The position numbers were made by a program, and so were the translations under genes. Positions 25,790-34,273 of a stretch of DNA of 39,572 nucleotides are shown one piece after another; position 1 is the stretch's first letter; each line of letters begins with the position of its first letter. The notes under the pieces were generated by a model. That model saw only the letters and a program-made list of their open reading frames with translations. It was not told where the DNA came from and did not search any database. Source of the stretch: Actinomycetes bacterium (GTDB lineage Bacteria > Actinomycetota > Acidimicrobiia > Acidimicrobiales > Acidimicrobiaceae); the NCBI GenBank assembly GCA_021847985.1, contig JAJZNF010000177.1:1-39572 (forward strand), given 5' to 3'.

Positions 25790-26656
25790 ATGGACGAATT
25801 GGAACAGGCATTCAGCGAGGTGCGCGACGCGGTGGAGGAGCGTGCCCGGTCCGTCGTATCCCTGATTGCGAAGCGCCTTCATGACCGCGTGGATGAGGAG
25901 GCCCAGGCGGCCACGACCCAGCCACCTGGTGTCCCGCAGGACTTTCGCGTTGCGTCGCTCGATGTTCTATCCCCCGCCCGGGCGCTGGTTACTTATGCGT
26001 GGAGCGCCGTACCCGGCGCGACCGTCTATCAGATCGGCCATGATGGGCCAGATGGGACTTGGCACCGGCCGATCGCAAATACCTCCGCAACCGAAGCCCA
26101 GATCGGGGCTTCGACGCCATTCGTCGTCGCACCTGGCCGCCCGTATACAGCCTACGTACAGGCTGGGATCGAAATTGGCAGCAATACCCTATGGGGAGAC
26201 CCGGCGGTTCTGGAGATCTCCGTCCCCGAGTATGAGGCACCTGCTCGCGCTGGAGAAAAGCCGGTAGCCTCTGTTGAGGGTACTCTGGCGAATGATTCAG
26301 TGGTCGTGCCGCTCCTCATGGGCGCGCCTGGTACGGATGCGTCCGCCCTCCAGGCCGTCGAGTGTGTCGTCGATACCGGCGCGTTCGAATGCGCGATCGA
26401 TGCAACCACCGCATCGCTCCTGCATCTACCAAACCTCGGGGCCACAAGTGTTGGCGGGGTGGGCGGGTCAGCCACCGCCTACCTGACCCAGGTGGATGTC
26501 CAGTTCGGGCCCGGTGGCGCCACATACAAGGCGGTGAATGCTGTCGCCATCGAGGGGTTTGGCCAGAACCTCTGGGGGCTCCGGTTCGCCATTGATCGCG
26601 GCTATGAGGTGCGCCTCAACACCCGGACCGCCGAGCTCTCGTACTACGAGGGATAA
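25790..26656 (+). CDS. FN3-like domain plus retropepsin-like aspartic protease
   Basis: VECVVDTGAFECAIDATTASLLHLPNLGATSVGGVGGSATAYLTQVDVQFG...LWGLRFAIDRGYEVRLNTRTAEL. Confidence 0.7.
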   Translation: MDELEQAFSEVRDAVEERARSVVSLIAKRLHDRVDEEAQAATTQPPGVPQDFRVASLDVLSPARALVTYAWSAVPGATVYQIGHDGPDGTWHRPIANTSATEAQIGASTPFVVAPGRPYTAYVQAGIEIGSNTLWGDPAVLEISVPEYEAPARAGEKPVASVEGTLANDSVVVPLLMGAPGTDASALQAVECVVDTGAFECAIDATTASLLHLPNLGATSVGGVGGSATAYLTQVDVQFGPGGATYKAVNAVAIEGFGQNLWGLRFAIDRGYEVRLNTRTAELSYYEG

Positions 26657-26658
26657 CC

Positions 26659-27195
26659 ATGAGTGACTGCCTTCGACCGCCAGCGCCTTCGAGGCGTGCC
26701 CCGGCTTCCCAGATCTACGAGCACCTGGAGAGCTGGGCCGAAACCCAAGGCATTGAGGTGCTGGCCACCGATTTCGGTCCGGGGGGAGAGACCCGGGCCT
26801 ACAGCGAGGACGGCCTTGCAGGCGTGGTTGCAACCCGTGGCGACCACTACGTGGCGGTGGTGGATCGGACGCTTCCGGACGATGAGCGCGCCCTGACCCT
26901 GGCCCACGAGCTTTCCCACATCCTGTCCGAGTTTGGACCCGTGCCGCCACGGCATGGAGTGGTGTTCGACGCTCGTGGCCACGTGGAGGAGAGGGCCTAC
27001 CTCACCGAGACCCTGTTTGGAGCGGCCACCGGGATCATCCGGGCTCCGGAGCGCCAAGTGAACGAGGTCATGGCCCAGGGGGTGCGGGAGCTTGGACTCG
27101 AGCCATTCGTGATCGCCTGCGAGCTGGCCCAGGCCGCCCAGGGATCCCCCAGGCCGAGCGCCAGGCCGCCGCTCGGCGATGTCCGATACTACTAG
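26659..27195 (+). CDS. ImmA/IrrE-family metallopeptidase
   Basis: VAVVDRTLPDDERALTLAHELSHILSEFG (HExxH). Confidence 0.8.
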   Translation: MSDCLRPPAPSRRAPASQIYEHLESWAETQGIEVLATDFGPGGETRAYSEDGLAGVVATRGDHYVAVVDRTLPDDERALTLAHELSHILSEFGPVPPRHGVVFDARGHVEERAYLTETLFGAATGIIRAPERQVNEVMAQGVRELGLEPFVIACELAQAAQGSPRPSARPPLGDVRYY

Positions 27196-27213
27196 CCTAT
27201 TCCCTGCCGACGA

Positions 27214-27244
27214 GAAAGCCCGGGGCGCCAGGCCCCGGGCTTTC
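27214..27244. terminator. Intrinsic terminator between convergent operons
   Basis: gaaagcccgggg-cgccagg-ccccgggctttc, 12-bp perfect stem. Confidence 0.85.
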
Positions 27245-27260
27245 CTCTGGACTGTATCCT

Positions 27261-27527
27261 CTAGCGCGCGGCGGCCCGCCCGCCCCGGCCGGCACAGGCC
27301 TTGGAGGCCTGCGTGAACCGCTCGCGGACAGACATGGAATCCTGCCGGGCATCCCCGCCACGGGCGGTGAAGCCGCGCATCTGCTCCGCGACGCACTGCT
27401 TGTGTGCGCGAAGCCTCTCGCTCGACTGCCGAGCGTGCTTCGTACGGACGAAGCTATTCGTCTGCCCCGTAACAGGGTCCCGGTGCAGATAGGTCTCGAG
27501 CTCGAGCGGGTATCCTGCCTTCGCCAT
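27261..27527 (-). CDS. Small paralog A
   Basis: MAKAGYPLELETYLHRDPVTGQTNSFVRTKHARQSSERLRAHKQCVAEQ...; AGGGGGAA SD. Confidence 0.65.
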   Translation of the reverse strand: MAKAGYPLELETYLHRDPVTGQTNSFVRTKHARQSSERLRAHKQCVAEQMRGFTARGGDARQDSMSVRERFTQASKACAGRGGRAAAR

Positions 27528-27598
27528 TTTCGTTCCCCCTACAGATCTGGCTGGCCGGCCGGCCTTGCGGCCTGGATCTATCGTAGGTCCCGCCGGGG

Positions 27599-27880
27599 CT
27601 ATCTCCGATCGCTCGGGTAACGCTTGTCGAGCATCGCGCACTCATGGGCTGCCGTGCTAAACGCCTCCCGCACCGCTTCCTCGTCCTGCGCGGCGTTTCC
27701 GCCCCTGTAGCGGGACCCTCGAAGATCGCTCGACATGCACTCCCTGTAGGCCCTGAGCCGCATGCTGTGCGTGACATCGTGCCTCTCGCGCAGCACCAGC
27801 TTGCGCTTCCCCGTGACGGGATTGCGGTAGAGGTACGGCTCTTCTTCTTCCGCAAGGGAGTAGCCTTCCTCCTTCGCCAC
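27599..27880 (-). CDS. Small paralog B
   Basis: MAKEEGYSLAEEEEPYLYRNPVTGKRKLVLRERHDVTHSMRLRAYRECMSSD...; aligns to paralog A; GTG start with AAGGGGG SD. Confidence 0.7.
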   Translation of the reverse strand: MAKEEGYSLAEEEEPYLYRNPVTGKRKLVLRERHDVTHSMRLRAYRECMSSDLRGSRYRGGNAAQDEEAVREAFSTAAHECAMLDKRYPSDRR

Positions 27881-27882
27881 GG

Positions 27883-28410
27883 CTAGGCCCCCTTCTCGGC
27901 CGACGGATTGGGGCAGCTACTTGGCGGCAGAGGCGACCATGGCTTTACCACGTCCGGCGCATTCCCGACCGCTTCGTACCAAATCTCCGCCTCGTACCGC
28001 GGGCCCCCGCACGGGATCCGCGCGATAACCGCCCGGGCGGCCGCTTCCGCCTCCGCCTCCGTCGTTTCCCCTCGCGCCTCTAGCGCCAGGATCTCCTCGG
28101 CGCTAGCCCCCGCTTCTTCCGCGAGATCCGCGATCCGCCCCAGGCCCACGGTTAGTTCGCATGGTCTAGGGCGTTCAATGGTGCATGATTCGTCGAGGTC
28201 GTATTCCCGCGTCGCCGGCGATGCTGCCGGCGTCGGGCCCAGATCGTAGATGCCGGGCTCGGTTTCGGTTGCCTTCTGGTATTCCATCCCGGTCCCCGCC
28301 CGTATCGCTTCACCGATGCGCGGGAGTTCCTCTTCCGGCACGCTCAGTACCCCCCTGGGCTCCCCCTGATCGAATAGCACCGCGTCGATCACGTCCGGCC
28401 CATATCGCAT
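27883..28410 (-). CDS. Hypothetical acidic protein
   Basis: Colinear with paralog B. Confidence 0.55.
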   Translation of the reverse strand: MRYGPDVIDAVLFDQGEPRGVLSVPEEELPRIGEAIRAGTGMEYQKATETEPGIYDLGPTPAASPATREYDLDESCTIERPRPCELTVGLGRIADLAEEAGASAEEILALEARGETTEAEAEAAARAVIARIPCGGPRYEAEIWYEAVGNAPDVVKPWSPLPPSSCPNPSAEKGA

Positions 28411-28580
28411 CGCTATCGCCCCCTGACCCTTACGTTATCGCCACGCCCGCCAATTTCCCCTCCCTCGGGTTTGTTACTGGATTCACAAATGCGCTCGGAT
28501 TGTGTGTGATTCCTGCCAGACTCTTTACACAACCCGCGTCGGATCGCATACTCGGGGCGAGTACACGCTGAGGAGGAATT

Positions 28581-28805
28581 ATGATGCCCGGAACACATAG
28601 GGAGACCGACATCCGGATCCCGGGCTATATCGATAGGGCAGTGTGGCAGAGATTCCGGGCGGCCGCTGCGGCCGCGGGAACCACCGCCTATGCCGAGCTG
28701 AGGAGGATCGTGGAGCAAAAGACGGAGGAATTGGAAGGAACGGCGAGAGAAACAGAGAGCGAGGAGGAGTGTACCCGCCAACGGGGCACAGAAGGCCGAG
28801 AATAA
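28581..28805 (+). CDS. RHH-like small DNA-binding protein
   Basis: GAGGAGGAATT SD; ETDIRIPGYIDRAVWQRFRAAAAAAGTTAYAELRRIVEQK. Confidence 0.55.
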   Translation: MMPGTHRETDIRIPGYIDRAVWQRFRAAAAAAGTTAYAELRRIVEQKTEELEGTARETESEEECTRQRGTEGRE

Positions 28806-28888
28806 ACTTGAAGGGGCGTGTACCCGCCGGCATAATGGCCCCAGAACGATGCGCCAAAACCAATAATGACTGATGGGGGGCAGGTACC

Positions 28889-29275
28889 ATGGCGAACACA
28901 CTGCAAGCGACGGCTGTGACGCTACTGGCAAGGGCGTCGGAGCGTTTGCTCCTAAGTGAGGAGGAGAGGGCGTGGATTCGCGCGATTGGCGCGGATCCTA
29001 TGTTTGCGGACTACCCTCCGCGTCCTGAACGCGAGAGCTGTGACGGATTGGAGGACGTGCGGAGGGAGGAACGCCTACGGAGGGAGTGCCTGATGGCGCT
29101 AGCCTCAGCGGTCGTCGAGGACCGTCGGCTAGGCTCTCCTGAGGGCGATCATTTGGATGATCTGGGGATCGCATATATCAAAACGTCCCTGGCGGCAGCA
29201 ATCGTGGAGTTTTGTACCGCCATGGAGGCCATCGCATTTCAGCGCGGTATGGCCAGAGGGCGACGGGATAAATAG
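28889..29275 (+). CDS. Hypothetical protein
   Basis: GGGGGG SD; colinear. Confidence 0.55.
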   Translation: MANTLQATAVTLLARASERLLLSEEERAWIRAIGADPMFADYPPRPERESCDGLEDVRREERLRRECLMALASAVVEDRRLGSPEGDHLDDLGIAYIKTSLAAAIVEFCTAMEAIAFQRGMARGRRDK

Positions 29276-29352
29276 TTTCACGGCGCGTCCTGCGCCGCGT
29301 GCCGTGAGTCCCACGGTGCGCGGGGCCGGATGGCCCAGACAGGAGTGATTCC

Positions 29353-30216
29353 ATGCGGGCGAACATTGCACTCGCTACGGCTGCTGCGTCATCTCTGCTT
29401 GCCGTGGGACCCGCAGTATCGGCTCAAACGCCCTGGCCACAGGTTATCCACGAGGCCCTCGCCGCGGAGTACGCGGTCGGCGTGGGACAGAGCGTGTTTG
29501 CGAACCTGTTCGGGTCGACGCCCAAGGCGCTGTGCACCGGCTGGCAGGCCAGGGTCGGAACCCAGATCCGGGAATACACCGCAGTCCACTGCATCGGCTA
29601 CTGGGTTCAGGGCCAGGACGTTGGAAGCACGTACATACCCACGCACTGGGACGTTTGGGGACAGGTGGATGTTCGGGGATTGCGCGGTCCGTGGGTGCAC
29701 GAGGCGGGCCTGTTCTCCCCGTCTAACACGACCATGTGGGGGTATGACGACGTGGCCTATACCACGGCGGTCCCGATCATCCCCGGTAGCATCGTTGGCG
29801 TGGGAAGTGGGGCTCCCCTGGCCAGCCGCTACTTCACGATCGCGGGATGGCAAACCCTCTATCCCGGGGAGGAGTGCGCGGTCGTCGGGGATGGAATGGG
29901 CGGGTGGTTTACTGGCAACGCGGCCACGGTCACCTACCTCACCTTCGAAGGCATGAAGTACGGCTACACATATAACACCGCTGGGCCTGGCATGCCCCCG
30001 AAGATGCAGCTGGGCTGGGCGGAGGTGTTCAAAGGCAACGCGGTGCCCGGGGAGAGCGGCAGCCCGGTGCTCAACTCTCAGGGGCAGGTAGTCGGGGTGT
30101 TGGTGGCAGGCGGGGACGGCATCACGGCCGCCGTGCCGCTGGACGCTCAGGGGTTGCCCGTCGTGGCGCCAGGTCAGGTAGCGGAGCAGACGGAGGCTGA
30201 GGCGTATGGGAACTGA
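29353..30216 (+). CDS. Secreted trypsin-like serine protease
   Basis: Signal peptide MRANIALATAAASSLLAVGPAVSAQ; TAVHC, GYDDVAY, GNAVPGESGSPVLNSQGQVVGVLVAG. Confidence 0.8.
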   Translation: MRANIALATAAASSLLAVGPAVSAQTPWPQVIHEALAAEYAVGVGQSVFANLFGSTPKALCTGWQARVGTQIREYTAVHCIGYWVQGQDVGSTYIPTHWDVWGQVDVRGLRGPWVHEAGLFSPSNTTMWGYDDVAYTTAVPIIPGSIVGVGSGAPLASRYFTIAGWQTLYPGEECAVVGDGMGGWFTGNAATVTYLTFEGMKYGYTYNTAGPGMPPKMQLGWAEVFKGNAVPGESGSPVLNSQGQVVGVLVAGGDGITAAVPLDAQGLPVVAPGQVAEQTEAEAYGN

Positions 30217-31036
30217 AACGCTGGAGGATGTTGCTAGGTACTATCGAGAGACGGCGTGGCAGTACCGGCTAGTCTGGGACACCGAGCATTTGCACTATGG
30301 GTACAGCGACCATCCGCACGCGCCCCATCGCCAGGCGCTGGTCCGCTTGCTAGAGGTCATGGCGGACGCCGCGCATGTGTCGCCTGGCCTCATCGTGGTG
30401 GACGCAGGGTGCGGCGTCGGCGGGGCGGCTAGGTGGCTTGCGACGAATCGCGGCGCACGAGTGCTTGGGTACAGCATCGTCCCCGAGCAGGTGGAGGAGG
30501 CGGGCCGCCGGTCACGCGAGATCGGGGACGTACGGTTCTACGTTGCGGACTACCGGGACCTTCCGCTTCCGGATGAGTCAGCGGACATCGTGTGGGCGCT
30601 GGAGTCATCCTGCTACAGTCGGCCGAAGACTGACTTCCTCGACGAAGCGTTTCGGGTACTGCGGCCGCACGGTCGGCTCATCGTGGCCGACTTCTACCGC
30701 GGGCGCCAGCCAGGCGATGCATCCGAGGAGGCGTTGGTCAGGGCCTGGGAGGAGTCCTGGTCCATGCCCCAACTGCAGACCCAGGATGAGCTTTTGGACG
30801 ACCTAACACGATGGGGTGCCACCTACGTTTGGAACCGGGATATCACGCCGAACGTCCTGCCGAGCGCCCGCAGGCTCTATAGGCTGGGCCGGGTATTCTC
30901 GCCCCTCGCCCGGATGGCCCCAGGTATCGTGAGCCGGGTGCCTATTCGAAACATCGAATCTGCGGTTCTCCAGTGGCGCGCGTTCGAGGCCGGGCTGGCG
31001 AGTTATGCCATGACGTTGGCAACTAGGCCGGTATGA
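30206..31036 (+). CDS. Class I SAM-dependent small-molecule methyltransferase (tocopherol/sterol MT-like)
   Basis: HLHYGYSD...VVDAGCGVGGAARWLA...VRFYVADYRDLPLPDESADIVWALESSCY...EAFRVLRPHGRLIVADF. Confidence 0.85.
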   Translation: MGTETLEDVARYYRETAWQYRLVWDTEHLHYGYSDHPHAPHRQALVRLLEVMADAAHVSPGLIVVDAGCGVGGAARWLATNRGARVLGYSIVPEQVEEAGRRSREIGDVRFYVADYRDLPLPDESADIVWALESSCYSRPKTDFLDEAFRVLRPHGRLIVADFYRGRQPGDASEEALVRAWEESWSMPQLQTQDELLDDLTRWGATYVWNRDITPNVLPSARRLYRLGRVFSPLARMAPGIVSRVPIRNIESAVLQWRAFEAGLASYAMTLATRPV

Positions 31037-31059
31037 CGTGGCCACCGAAAACCCGTGTC

Positions 31060-31080
31060 CGTTAGACCGTTGTTAGACCA
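31060..31080. repeat. Candidate integrase arm-type site pair (inverted relative to the other two)
   Basis: cgttagaccgttgttagacca; gttagacc resembles the reverse complement of ggctagacg. Confidence 0.35.
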
Positions 31081-31322
31081 GTACGCATCCTGAATCTCTA
31101 AAGCCCTTGATACTATTGGTGTATTCAGGTGGGCCGCAACCAATAACCTGCTGACATCTTGTCCGTCCCGCCCGGATAAACTGGTGGCGCGGTACTTGAC
31201 CCGCCCCGCGCCATGGCTCCCTGTCGACAGAGGCTGCCGCCCTTGGTTCGAGGGAGTTACCCCCGTCCAGTGAGACCAATGGACCCGTTGCGGGCGGCGC
31301 CCCGATCATACCACCGCCCGCC

Positions 31323-31346
31323 GCGTCTAGCCAACGTCTAGCGAAC
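31323..31346. repeat. Candidate integrase arm-type sites
   Basis: gcgtctagccaacgtctagcgaac, two 11-bp direct units. Confidence 0.6.
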
Positions 31347-31470
31347 CTGGCCCGATTCGGTCGACGCAGGCATGCGGCCTCCAGGTCGTGGGCACCCAAA
31401 AAACCGCATGGCGACGGGCTTTTTCTGGACTAGGTGACACTCGGTAGCATGCCGAGAACACATGGGGGAA

Positions 31471-31521
31471 TGCATGGTAAGCAGGAGGTCACCGGTTCGA
31501 TCCCGGTCTTCAGCTCCACCA
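31471..31521 (+). other. attP core: 3' part of a tRNA-Thr(GGT) gene
   Basis: tgcATGGTAAgcagg-aggtc-accggTTCGATCccggt-cttcagc-t-cca: anticodon loop (GGT), variable loop, perfect T arm, 3' acceptor strand, CCA; no 5' half. Confidence 0.8.
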
Positions 31522-31587
31522 GTTTCCCTAGAGCGACGCGGGTTTCAAGCATCGGAGCCGCCCAGGTGGGCGGCCCCTTTCGCGTTC

Positions 31588-31610
31588 CGTCTAGCCAGCG
31601 TCTAGCCAAC
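31588..31610. repeat. Candidate integrase arm-type sites
   Basis: cgtctagccagcgtctagccaac, overlapping the integrase 3' end. Confidence 0.6.
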
Positions 31611-32783
31611 AACATCCATTCGTCTTCCCGCATGGCCCTTCCCGGCCTTGCGCAGGCCCTCCCCCATCACGTCGGCGGCGCGCCGGTGGCTCGCCGGAAG
31701 CGACCCCGCGTAGGTGCGCAGGAAGAAGGCCGCATCCCGATGCCCCAAGCGGTCCGCTACGGTGCGGGCGTCGATGCCAGCCTCAAGCATGCGCGAGCCT
31801 GCCGTGTGCCGGAGGTCGTGCATCCGCACGGGTCCTATCCCTGCGGCCGCCACGATGCGCCGTAGTTCCCGCTGCGCAACCTGCCGGTAGCGGGGCGCGC
31901 CGCCCTCTTCGTTCGCAAATACCCACCCCTCGTCGCGCCAGAATGGACCGGCGGCGGCGCGCTCCTGCTCCTGCCGATCCTGGTGGGCCCGCAGGGCCTC
32001 CATGGTGTCGTCGTCAAGAGGCATGGACTGCAAGGAGGTTACGGTCTTCGCGACCCGCACCCGCAGGGCGCTGCGCTGCCAGTCCACGTCGTCCCACCGC
32101 AGGGCGAGAAGTGAGCCGACCCGTAGACCCGTCGTGGCGGCTAGGCGAAACAGGGCTGCGTACCGGGGCGACGCCTGTTCGGCGGCGGACAGGAATACTG
32201 CAAGTTCCTCAAAGGTGAGGCGGCGGGGCTCCCGCGTTCGCATGGCTCGAGGCGCCGGGACACGCACCGCGGGGTTGCGCGGCAGGAGCTCCATGTGAAC
32301 CGCGTCCTCCAGTGCGGCCCGCAGAACCAGATACTGCAGCTGAAGGTGGCGTGGCGACACGTTGCCCGGGTGCCCGTCCATCCGTCGCGTGGCGGCATCC
32401 GACTGCAGGTAGTGGCGAACCGTCGCCGGCGTCACGTCGCAAAGCGGAACCGCCCCCAGGGCCGGCATGAGGCGACTGCAGACGATCATCCTCCTAATCT
32501 CCACAGTCCGGGGAGAAAGGCCTCGCCGTGCCTCCGCAACCAGCCAATCCGTTAGGTGCTGGCCCAGGGTAAGGCGCCCGGCCTGAGCCACATGGCCGGT
32601 TTCGTCGTACTGATCTAGAAACTCGCGAAGCTGTTTTTCTGCCTCCTGGCGGTAGGCCCGCTTCCCCATGCCATCGGGCCGGGGCACCACGCGCCAGATC
32701 TCTTTCTTTCGCCCAGTTGAGGGATCTCGTGGGCGGACAACGGTATAGAAACGGTCGCCGCGCTGGACGATGGATCCCTTCAT
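31602..32783 (-). CDS. int: Phage tyrosine integrase
   Basis: TTGLRVGSLLALRWDDVDW, MHDLRHTAGSRMLEAG, RLGHRDAAFFLRTYAG; adjacent to the tRNA-derived attP. Confidence 0.95.
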   Translation of the reverse strand: MKGSIVQRGDRFYTVVRPRDPSTGRKKEIWRVVPRPDGMGKRAYRQEAEKQLREFLDQYDETGHVAQAGRLTLGQHLTDWLVAEARRGLSPRTVEIRRMIVCSRLMPALGAVPLCDVTPATVRHYLQSDAATRRMDGHPGNVSPRHLQLQYLVLRAALEDAVHMELLPRNPAVRVPAPRAMRTREPRRLTFEELAVFLSAAEQASPRYAALFRLAATTGLRVGSLLALRWDDVDWQRSALRVRVAKTVTSLQSMPLDDDTMEALRAHQDRQEQERAAAGPFWRDEGWVFANEEGGAPRYRQVAQRELRRIVAAAGIGPVRMHDLRHTAGSRMLEAGIDARTVADRLGHRDAAFFLRTYAGSLPASHRRAADVMGEGLRKAGKGHAGRRMDVVG

Positions 32784-33001
32784 GCGCCGATCCCCTCCCG
32801 TTGGAGTTCTCCGAGTTCACGCCACGCCTCAGACGAAAGGACGGCTAGGCAGCGTAGCGCATGCCTAGCCCTCTCTCGTGTGGTAACCCAATCCGAGACC
32901 AGGAGCACTAGCCGGCCATCTGGGTGCACGAGGAGGCGGGCAATGGAGCCGTGTAGACCGTGATGCCCAACCCGCACTCGCACCTTCTCACGCCGTGCCA
33001 T
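32780..33001 (-). CDS. Hypothetical small protein
   Basis: MARREKVRVRVGHHGLHGSIARLLVHPDGRLVLLVSDWV. Confidence 0.5.
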   Translation of the reverse strand: MARREKVRVRVGHHGLHGSIARLLVHPDGRLVLLVSDWVTTRERARHALRCLAVLSSEAWRELGELQREGIGA

Positions 33002-33518
33002 GCTCATTACCCTCGCCCACGGATCCACTTCGATCGGCCCCCGCCTGTGGTCTCGGGCGTTCGGCGCTTCCAGATGCAAATACCTCTCGCGCCCGGAGGC
33101 GAGTTGGTTTCTCCTTCTGTTCGGGCTTATCCTTGTTCGTTTCCTGCGGATAACCTATTTCTTCCACCGGTGAGAGAAGCGCGTGCAGGATCGCCCACGC
33201 GCGAACCCGCTCCTGAGGGCGAAGTGTCCGCCCAGACCACGTGACGTGGCTGTTCGACGAGATGGCCTCTGCTAGCTCGAGCGTCCGGGGAGAACTGTTT
33301 CCTACGTCCGAATCCAGGCCGAGCAGGAAGTCCGCCGACACTCCGAGCGTGCGAGAGATAGCCACCAGCGTGGCGGCGTCGGGCATTCGGATGCCCTCCT
33401 CCCAACGGCCCGCCACCTGCCGGGACTGCATTCCGGTTGCAGCGGCCAAGCCAGCCAGGGTCAGGCCAGCCCTCTGCCGTGCCTCGCGTAGTCGCTCCGG
33501 AAAAACTTCGTTGGGCAC
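32988..33518 (-). CDS. XRE-family (cI-like) repressor
   Basis: PERLREARQRAGLTLAGLAAATGMQSRQVAGRWEEGIRMPDAATLVAISRTLGVSADFLLGL. Confidence 0.85.
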   Translation of the reverse strand: MPNEVFPERLREARQRAGLTLAGLAAATGMQSRQVAGRWEEGIRMPDAATLVAISRTLGVSADFLLGLDSDVGNSSPRTLELAEAISSNSHVTWSGRTLRPQERVRAWAILHALLSPVEEIGYPQETNKDKPEQKEKPTRLRAREVFASGSAERPRPQAGADRSGSVGEGNEHGTA

Positions 33519-33603
33519 AGTATGCGAACCCCCCTTGACTGTGGCCCGCACCGGCACCATCATATGGGTGCCGACAAGGATGACACTGAGCGGAGGTGGT
33601 TTC

Positions 33604-33828
33604 ATGCGGGACTCCTTGCGGGCGGCCCGAAAGGAGCGCGGGCTCTCAGCACGGGATCTGGCGGCCCGGCTCAATGTCGAGCACTCCACGATCCTTCGGT
33701 GGGAGAACGGGATCCGGACTCCGCCCATTGATACGGCCCTTCGGATCGCGAGGCTCCTCGAACTCCCGCCAGAGGTGGCGTGGGGAGTCGACCTTTCCGG
33801 CGTCGACCCTCTCCCAAGGGCAATGTAG
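33604..33828 (+). CDS. XRE-family Cro-like regulator, divergent from the repressor
   Basis: MRDSLRAARKERGLSARDLAARLNVEHSTILRWENGIRTPPIDTALRIARLLELPPE. Confidence 0.85.
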   Translation: MRDSLRAARKERGLSARDLAARLNVEHSTILRWENGIRTPPIDTALRIARLLELPPEVAWGVDLSGVDPLPRAM

Positions 33829-33887
33829 CAGGATGGTGCCGCACCGGCAACACGCTCGTTGGAACCGGCTCGTTTGGGGGGTTGTAG

Positions 33888-34094
33888 ATGGCTCTTTTAG
33901 AGCAACAGGCACCTGCATACATCACTCCCGCCGAGATCGCCAGCATCATGGGCGTATCCAGGGCGACTGTGTACAGCCGCGTTCTGTGCAAAGGAAGCGG
34001 GCTTCCTGTCCACTACCTGGGAAGGAGGCGGGTTGTGAGCCGGCGCGCCTTCTTCGCCTGGTTCGAGGGGAGGATGGACCGATGCGGTGCGTGA
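33888..34094 (+). CDS. Excisionase/MerR-like HTH protein
   Basis: YITPAEIASIMGVSRATVYSRVLCKGSGLPVHYLGRRRVVSRRAFFAWFEGR. Confidence 0.75.
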   Translation: MALLEQQAPAYITPAEIASIMGVSRATVYSRVLCKGSGLPVHYLGRRRVVSRRAFFAWFEGRMDRCGA

Positions 34095-34192
34095 TCTGCG
34101 GCGCTCCCGGGAGGCCGTGCCCGACCTGTAGCAGGCCCGCATGCAAAGACCACCCACACGGGGGCAGGCCAGGCGGCCCGAAGAGGAGTTGA
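34082..34192 (+). CDS. 36-aa Cys-rich zinc-binding micro-ORF
   Basis: MRCVICGAPGRPCPTCSRPACKDHPHGGRPGGPKRS; overlaps the upstream gene. Confidence 0.45.
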   Translation: MRCVICGAPGRPCPTCSRPACKDHPHGGRPGGPKRS

Positions 34193-34273
34193 AAGAGGCG
34201 CCGTTGGCGCGGCGCCCTAGGGATTGAGGACGAGCACAGGCTACCACGCGCGCACCTGAAGGGGGAACGACCC

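Noticed and set aside
26644-27396. 250-aa minus-strand ORF
   Set aside because: Antisense to the ImmA-like gene and runs across the strong terminator.
31395-31432. A-rich/T-rich flanked hairpin (aaaaaaccg...cgggcttttt) as a strong terminator
   Set aside because: Stem is interrupted and short; possible weak terminator but not supported enough to list.
31430-31521. Complete functional tRNA gene
   Set aside because: Only the 3' part (anticodon loop to CCA) is tRNA-like; the 5' acceptor strand GCTGAAG and a normal D arm are absent, so it is better read as attP.
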